Assembly: GCA_022828595.1 (NCBI GenBank)
Contig: JAKGHH010000003.1
Location: forward strand, 20,584,934-20,648,933
Origin: Nelumbo lutea
Taxonomy: Eukaryota > Streptophyta > Magnoliopsida > Proteales > Nelumbonaceae
Direction: 5' to 3'
DNA length: 64,000 bases
Made by a program: the position numbers and the translations under genes. The first letter of the stretch is position 1. Every line of letters starts with the position of its first letter. Below the pieces are notes generated by a model that worked only from the letters and a program-made list of their open reading frames with translations, did not search any database and was not told the DNA's origin. This document shows positions 57,930 to 64,000 of the stretch, piece by piece.

Positions 57930-59584
57930 TATAGATGTGAGCCTTCATTTATTTGGCCTAAAAAAATGGAAATCTCTTAGAGGGTGGCACAAGTGCATGT
58001 GTTGATGGCTAATAATTTTTGGTTGAAAACAATGGTGAATAGGGATATGGATTTGAGCTGAACCAAGTCAAATTATTTAGTTATTCAAACTTGACTCGAT
58101 AGAAAAATATAAAGCTCGAGTTTGGACTAGAACTTGATTTGAGTTTGCTTAATATACACTCGATTAGACTTGTGATATATGAGCTTTATGAGCTGAATTT
58201 CATTTAGATTGGAGCTTAACTTAATTAACAAACAAACATATATGTTGGGCTTGAATTCAATCGAAACTAGATTTAGATTGAACCTAATCAAACTTTTTAT
58301 GAGCATGTATACAATTGAAATAACTTGTAAAATGATTAGTTCGCATCCACCCCAAATGGTGAATAATCAAGGGATCGGAAATCTGATGGATCATTGTTAC
58401 GGTGTTAGCAACAGTGGTTTGACGTGGTGAGGCAGAATAAAGTAAGCAACAGCCAACACTTCTTAACGTACATATCGCATGTGACATGGGAAATTAAGCA
58501 ACAGACAAGATGTCCAATCCACCTTTAGCAACCTTATAGGAGTGATAGACATAAGTCCTTATAATAATGCATAGATAGCTAGGGATGGCAGTCATAGTTC
58601 CAAGTTGGATTTGTCAGTTAATGCAAATTCAACGTATCCACATCACTTAACCTATGGTGTTACGTGAATCTCTCTTCTTTGTTAGGAGAGAAATTTTGAA
58701 ATGTTCTAACTTTTCTCATTTAATTGAAACTTTAAACTATATTAGATTTTAACTATACACGTTAAATTCAGATCTCAACCAAAAATCTGCTTATTTTTCA
58801 TTTCATTGGATTACGAGATATATTTTCATGTTTCTCAAGATGCATTTATCATCACATTTAATTTATCATGTCTTTTGGTGGACGACGTGGCAAATATTCA
58901 TGATGACACGTTCAAAAGAATTAAAAAAGAAAAAAAAAGAAAAAAAAAAAACTTATCAGGAATGTAGAATAGAATAAAACAGGGTGAGCTCGTTTTAGAA
59001 TAGAATAAATGTTGAAGGGTTGGGCATGAGGGCCCAGGTTCAATGCAGCGAATAGTCCTCAAATCCAATACCAGATTTTGCAACCCTACTAAAATAATAT
59101 CACATAAAATAAAATAAACCTAAAATAAAAGCTATCCCTTTATGTATATTATTTTAGAAGTTCACCAGTGGGACCCGTGTAATGTACGGATTTTTGTTAC
59201 TAGAAGTTAAAGTGGCATGGTCTAATTGAACTGGGCCCATGTAAGTTCAATTCAAATAAACATGTATTGCAATAAATATTAAATTTAGAGTTAAAAACAC
59301 TTACTTGCCTTATCAGATGATGCAACCTATACAATGCACAAATAAGAAAGCTTTCTAATTAATTTTAAATTTTAATTAAAATTTAAAATTTAAAGAAAAA
59401 CAAATGGTGATTTGAAGACGATCTGTGAAGGATGGGATATATGAATCTGATCCAATCCGATTTAAATTTTGAAAATTTTAATAAATCATTAAAAGAAAAG
59501 AAAAATTATAACAGTCAATATAAAGAAGAGCAAAACATATAAGTATTTTTAATTATTTTAAAATTTTCATCACATATATTTAGG
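57930..59584. other. intergenic AT-rich region
   Basis: No gene is supported. Near 58040-58300 there are repeated GAGCTTGA/TTTGAGTTTG words that may be a further degraded MITE, and an A-rich run lies at 58921-58950. Confidence 0.5.
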
Positions 59585-60810
59585 GTCCGTTTGGCTTGCA
59601 GTGTGAATTGGAATGGTCATTCCCATAGTCTGTTTGGATCAGACAAAAATGAGAATGAGAATTGAAATCAGTAGGAATGGGATTTCATTCCAGATGAGGG
59701 CGGATTTGGCCCTCCAATGTTATTGTGACACGTGGCACCTCGGAACAACTAGGTGACACCCGAAACCACTTAGACAACGACTTTCCTTAGCCAAGTTGAT
59801 GGTGTCCCACCTAGCGGCAAGGCCTAGGCACGACCTAGCGGCCTAGCACGGGCGTCGACCTGGAGGCCTGGCACGGGCGCCGACCTGGCGGCCTGGCCCA
59901 GGCGCGAACTGGTGGCTTGGCACAGGCGCAACCTGGCGGCCTGGCCCAGGCGTCGACTTGGCGGCCTGGCCCAGGCGTCGACCTAGCGGCCTAGCACATG
60001 TGCCGACCCGGCGACTACGAGACGTGCTCACCGACAAATTCGGCATGCATATCCAAACACTCCCGCGATCCTTGAAAGTTGGCCCACGTGCCGAACGATT
60101 CGAAGGGTGGTCAACGTGCATGGCGGTTACCTCAGGGAATCTCGGACCACTTAGACAACTTCTCTGAAGTCTTGGATGTGGTGCATCAAGCCCACGCCAA
60201 ACTATGCCTAAGGCACCAACCCCAGTGGCATAAGGGGGAAAAAGTAAGCATATTCTAGCTCTCATACTTTGTGATTTTTAACTCGTAGTCTACTATGAGA
60301 GTACTGACTTAAGCATTGGAGCGACCTCGCCGGGTTAGCCACCCCAAGTCCTCTGACATTGATTCCTTGTAGGCCTCTAAATAATTACAAAGCTCAACGA
60401 TCAATCCAGCTCGACACTCTAGTTAGCTTGGCAACTAATAGGCAGATTGGCAACTAATAGTCGGCTTGACACCTAACCTGCCTAGCTCGGCCCAGTCAAT
60501 TCGGCACCTAACCTGCCCAACTCAGTCCAATTAACTCGACTCCTAATTTGCCCCCAACTCGGCCTGGTCAGCTAGGCATTTAGGTCATCATCCAACAAAA
60601 TTTCACTTCGGCCTCTGAGTCATCAGCCACTTGGAAGTAGACCAAATGACGAGGTACTTAACACAAAAAATTGATACATCACCAAAAATTGATTTATCAA
60701 TTCCCAAGGAAGGAAGGGGCAAGGAATAGCCATTCACTCAAATGGGAGAATGTCATTCCAATAGAAATGAGAATGAGATTCTGACCCAACCAAACAGTTC
60801 GAATCAAAAT
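59585..60810. mobile_element. MITE split by solo LTR 1
   Basis: Left part 59585-59691 begins GGGTCCGTTTGGCTTGC after TTA. The right part, 60705 to about 60810, contains GGAATAGCCATTCACTC and AACCAAACAGTT, which match the reverse complement of the interior of the MITE at 28293-28567. The solo LTR sits between them. The right tip is not clear. Confidence 0.5.
59692..60699 (+). mobile_element. solo LTR 1 (Tat lineage)
   Basis: A 1008-base LTR with no internal region, flanked by perfect ATTCC duplications (59687-59691 and 60700-60704). It matches solo LTR 2 along its length. The first bases are AGATGAG instead of TGATGAA, so the canonical TG is mutated. An array of 24-25-base units (CGACCTGGCGGCCTGGCCCA) occupies about 59826-60010. 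The TATA box kept in the other copy is missing here (CCTAAGG at the equivalent site near 60207). Confidence 0.8.
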
Positions 60811-60868
60811 ATCCATTCCAGCATGAATTGCTACTTCATTAAAGTGAAATAGCTAAATTTCAAATATA

Positions 60869-63739
60869 CTAGAATGCACGTGAGAAAATTTTCATATTAA
60901 TTGCTTAAATTTTAGATATATCATAATTAAGATAAAAATGAAAACTGACAAAAGTAAGAATACGATTAAAAAAATAAACTTAAATGCTTGTAATAAATGT
61001 GCACATGCATTTCATGTGGAAGTTTTAAATTACAATAACAATTATTATTATTATTAATTTTTTATTTCATTTTTGCCATAAATAAAATATAAATTTTATT
61101 TTAACAAATATTTTTATTTATTATTGATGAAGGCAGATTTGGCCATCCAATGGTATGGTGACACATGGAACATTGAAACAACTGTGACACTTGGAACCAC
61201 TTAGGCAACGACTTGCCTTAGCCAAGTTGATGGTGTCCCACCTAGCGGCATGGCCCAGGTGCGACCTAGCGGCTTAGCACGGGCGTCGACCTGGCGGCCT
61301 GGATCAGGCGCGAACTGGCGGCCTGACACAGGCGCGAACTGGTGGCTTGGCACAGGTGCGAACTAGTGGCCTGGCACAGGTACGAACTGGCGGCCTAGCC
61401 CTGGTGCGACCTAGGAGCCTGGCCCAGGCGCCGACCTAGCGGCCTGACACAGGTGCCGACCTGGCGGCCTGGCCCAGGCACCGAATTGGTGGCCTGGCAA
61501 CCAGCGAGACATGCTCGCCGACAAATTCGGCATGCATATCCAAACACTCCCACGATCCTTGGAAGTTGGCCCACGTGTCAAACGATTCGGAGGGTGGTCA
61601 GTGTGCATGGCGGTTACCTCAGTGAATCTCGGACCGCTTAGACGACTTCTCAGAAATCTCGGATGTGGTGCGTGAAGCCCATGGCAAACTATGCCTATAT
61701 AAAGGCACCAACCCCAATGGCATAGGGGGGAAAAAGTAAGCATATTCTAGCTCTCATACTTTGTGATTTTTAGCTCGCAGTCTACTATGAGAGTACTGAC
61801 TTAAGCATCAGAGCGACCTCGCCGGGTCCTCTGACATTGATTCCTTGCATGTCTCTAAAGAACTATGAAGCTCAACAATCAATCCAGCTCGCCACCAGGC
61901 AGCTCGACACTTGTAATCTTGGCAACTAATAGGCAGCTCAACACTCTAGTCATCTCGGCAACTAATAGTCAGCTCGGCACCTAACCTGCCTAGCTCGGCC
62001 CAGTCAGTTCGGCACCTAACCTGCCCAGCTCGGTTCAGTTAACTCAACACCTAATCTGCCCCTAGCTCGGCCTGGTCAGCTCGGCATCCAGGTCCTCATC
62101 CAGCAAAAGTTCACTTCGGCCTCTAAGTCATTGGCCACTTGGAAGTAGACCAAATGACGAGGTACTTAGCACAAAAAATCGATACATCACCAAAAATTGA
62201 TTCATCAATTATGATGAATATATAACATTATAAATATTCTCAAATGTGACAAAATTTTGTACTTTTTCATTGTTTGTGTTTTATATTTTTTAAATATTTA
62301 TTATTCAATTATGACATCATGATTTTCTTTGAAAAGTTGGATCATTGACCCACCATCTAGATAAGAAAATATCTTTACTTTTGAATTTTTTATAAATTAT
62401 ATATCATCTACATTATATAAATAATTTTTACTTAACATACTTAATTTTTGTTTGACATAATTAATATATAATTTTTTATATATTCTTTTGATTACTTATA
62501 CTTTTTTTTTGTTTTTTAAAGATCTATTATTTAAGTATTATATCATTAGTCAATGCATTTCACCCAAACCACTAACCCACAACTCAAAAAGGAAAATAAT
62601 TTGATTTGTAGGTTGACACTAAATTTTATATTACGTTTCTATCATTGATAATGAATGTATAATATTAGAGATGTGCCCAATATTTTTTTATGAATATGTA
62701 ACATTAGATATGTGTCCAAATATTTTCTATTTTCTATTTTTGTTATTATTTATATTGTATAATTTTAAAATTTTTATTATTTGACTATGACATCATTTCA
62801 TTTATACGCTGATTTTAACTTTGGCATTCCATTTTCATCATTAATAAAATTTATTTTTACATTTCATACATATTTTTATTTGGTATGATGAATATGCAAT
62901 ATTAGAGATATGTCCAATTCTTTTTATTCTTTTATTCTTTTTATTTTTTGTATTCTATATTTTATACATTTTAATTTTTTATTATTTAATTATGACATCA
63001 TTTATTAACCCATTTGACCCAAAATGGTTGAATTGCTTACCCACCATTGGGAGGGAAGAAAATAGTTTTTTTTTCAAAATATTTATTTTTATAAAATTAA
63101 AATTAATTTGTTGGATAAAACGTTTCTTATCCATTAATAGTTTATTTCTAATTGGTTTTAAATTTAACATTTCATTTCCATCATTAATAAAAACATTTGT
63201 TATTTATCATACTTACTATTGTTTAATATGTCAAATATATTATGTTAAAAATGTTCCCAATTTTTTAATTTCTATATTTTTTGCATTTTATCTATTTTTG
63301 AAATTTATTATTTAATTGTGACAACATGGATTGACCCATTTGACACGAAATGGTTTAATTTCTTACCACTGCCTAGATGAACACTATTTTTTTGGGGTAG
63401 ATTTTAAAAGTATGTTTTTATGTTATTGGAATTATTAATTTATTATGTATAGATTTAATTAATAGAATTTAATGATGAGAAGAAATAAAAATGCCTTAAA
63501 CGTATGATTCAATGAAGGTGAATGCAACTTAATACCTTAAGTGTTGGATTTAATGAGGATAAATTGAATGCATTGAATATCTTATAATTGTATCTTTTCT
63601 ACTTGTTTTAATATTAATAATTGATTACTCTTTTGTCCTCATTTTATCAATAAATTTAAATATGAAAAGGTAAATTTTGTCCTAAAAAAATTCTAAAAAA
63701 TATTACTAAGGCTATTCATGCTTTTTAAAGTAGTATAGA
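60869..63739 (-). mobile_element. non-autonomous Helitron-like element
   Basis: Read on the minus strand it begins TCTATACTACTTTAAAAAGC and ends CACGTGCATTCTAG, with A before and T after, which is the Helitron insertion pattern. A short palindrome GAAAATTTTC lies just before the 3' end. The interior has about four diverged units of roughly 270-330 bases with CATCATTAATAAAA, GAGATGTGCCCAA and TTATGACATCA. Solo LTR 2 is inserted in it; without that, the element is about 1.8 kb. No protein is encoded. Confidence 0.6.
61125..62207 (+). mobile_element. solo LTR 2 (Tat lineage)
   Basis: A 1083-base LTR beginning TGATGAAGGC and ending TTCATCA, flanked by perfect ATTAT duplications (61120-61124 and 62208-62212). 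It has a TATATAAAGG TATA box near 61690 and a 24-25-base tandem array at about 61258-61495. The GACTTAAGCATC segment links it to the LTRs of element B. Confidence 0.85.
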
Positions 63740-64000
63740 TATATTTTTTCTCTTTCCTCATTTAAGTCAACGTAAAATTAAAATGAAAATAATCTATTTT
63801 GTGCACTCACAACCAAAGAACATATCAGTGTAAACCATTAACTCACTAAAAACAAAGATACTGAACTTCTTTTCTTTTTATTTTTATTCCTAAATAGATC
63901 AAATGAACTTATCACATAAGATATATAGTAACATTAGAACCCTAGAAACAAATAAATAATAACCATGAATGAAAGATTATGGATTCTTAATCTTAGTTCA
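63740..64000. other. AT-rich end of window
   Basis: Nothing recognisable is seen in this stretch. Confidence 0.5.

Noticed and set aside
59692..62207. A single short LTR element with the two ~1-kb repeats as its LTRs
   Set aside because: Each repeat has its own perfect target duplication (ATTCC, ATTAT), and the sequence between them is MITE and Helitron-like, not an LTR interior.

Overview
This window is nuclear DNA of a flowering plant. It holds two genes of 19 short exons each and one of five exons, all with GT-AG introns. The rest is AT-rich, transposon-filled intergenic and intronic sequence. No bacterial, organellar or viral gene order is present. The species cannot be named from the sequence; nothing points to a grass.

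Layout. (1) 1-1033: upstream region of an HSP90 gene with a candidate heat-shock element at 866-873. (2) 1034-6877 (+): plastid-targeted HSP90 (HSP90.5/HSP90C type), 19 exons, 792 aa. (3) 6878-8125: spacer with a hairpin repeat, a scrap of LINE RNase H and the left tip of a Tourist-like MITE. (4) 8126-17237: Ty3/gypsy element A (Tat lineage, sense strand minus), with two LTRs, a perfect 5-bp target duplication, a decayed gag-pol and a plus-strand antisense gene; it split the MITE. (5) 18511-36375 (+): phage-type organellar RNA polymerase (RPOT), 19 exons, 990 aa, with LINE scraps, a Mutator-like MITE, an hAT-like MITE and other repeats in its large introns. (6) 36376-38257: convergent intergenic region with a miniature LTR element (TRIM). 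(7) 38258-42242 (-): amino acid transporter of the AVT6/SLC38 type, 5 exons, 463 aa. (8) 45063-55682: gypsy element B (Tat lineage, sense strand plus), again with a minus-strand antisense gene. (9) 55683-64000: no host gene seen; hairpin repeat, Helitron-like AT-rich units and two solo LTRs, each with a perfect target duplication.

The two large retrotransposons are related but not identical. They share the primer-binding region, the polypurine tract, two RNase H domains in pol, and an antisense gene next to the 3' LTR. In both, that antisense gene has its own CTATAAATAG TATA box and apparent introns. This is the most interesting feature of the window. The two full host genes HSP90C and RPOT both serve organelles, but nothing in the sequence shows that they are co-regulated.

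All exon limits were set by eye from splice signals, reading phase and family conservation. No search, alignment or expression evidence was available.
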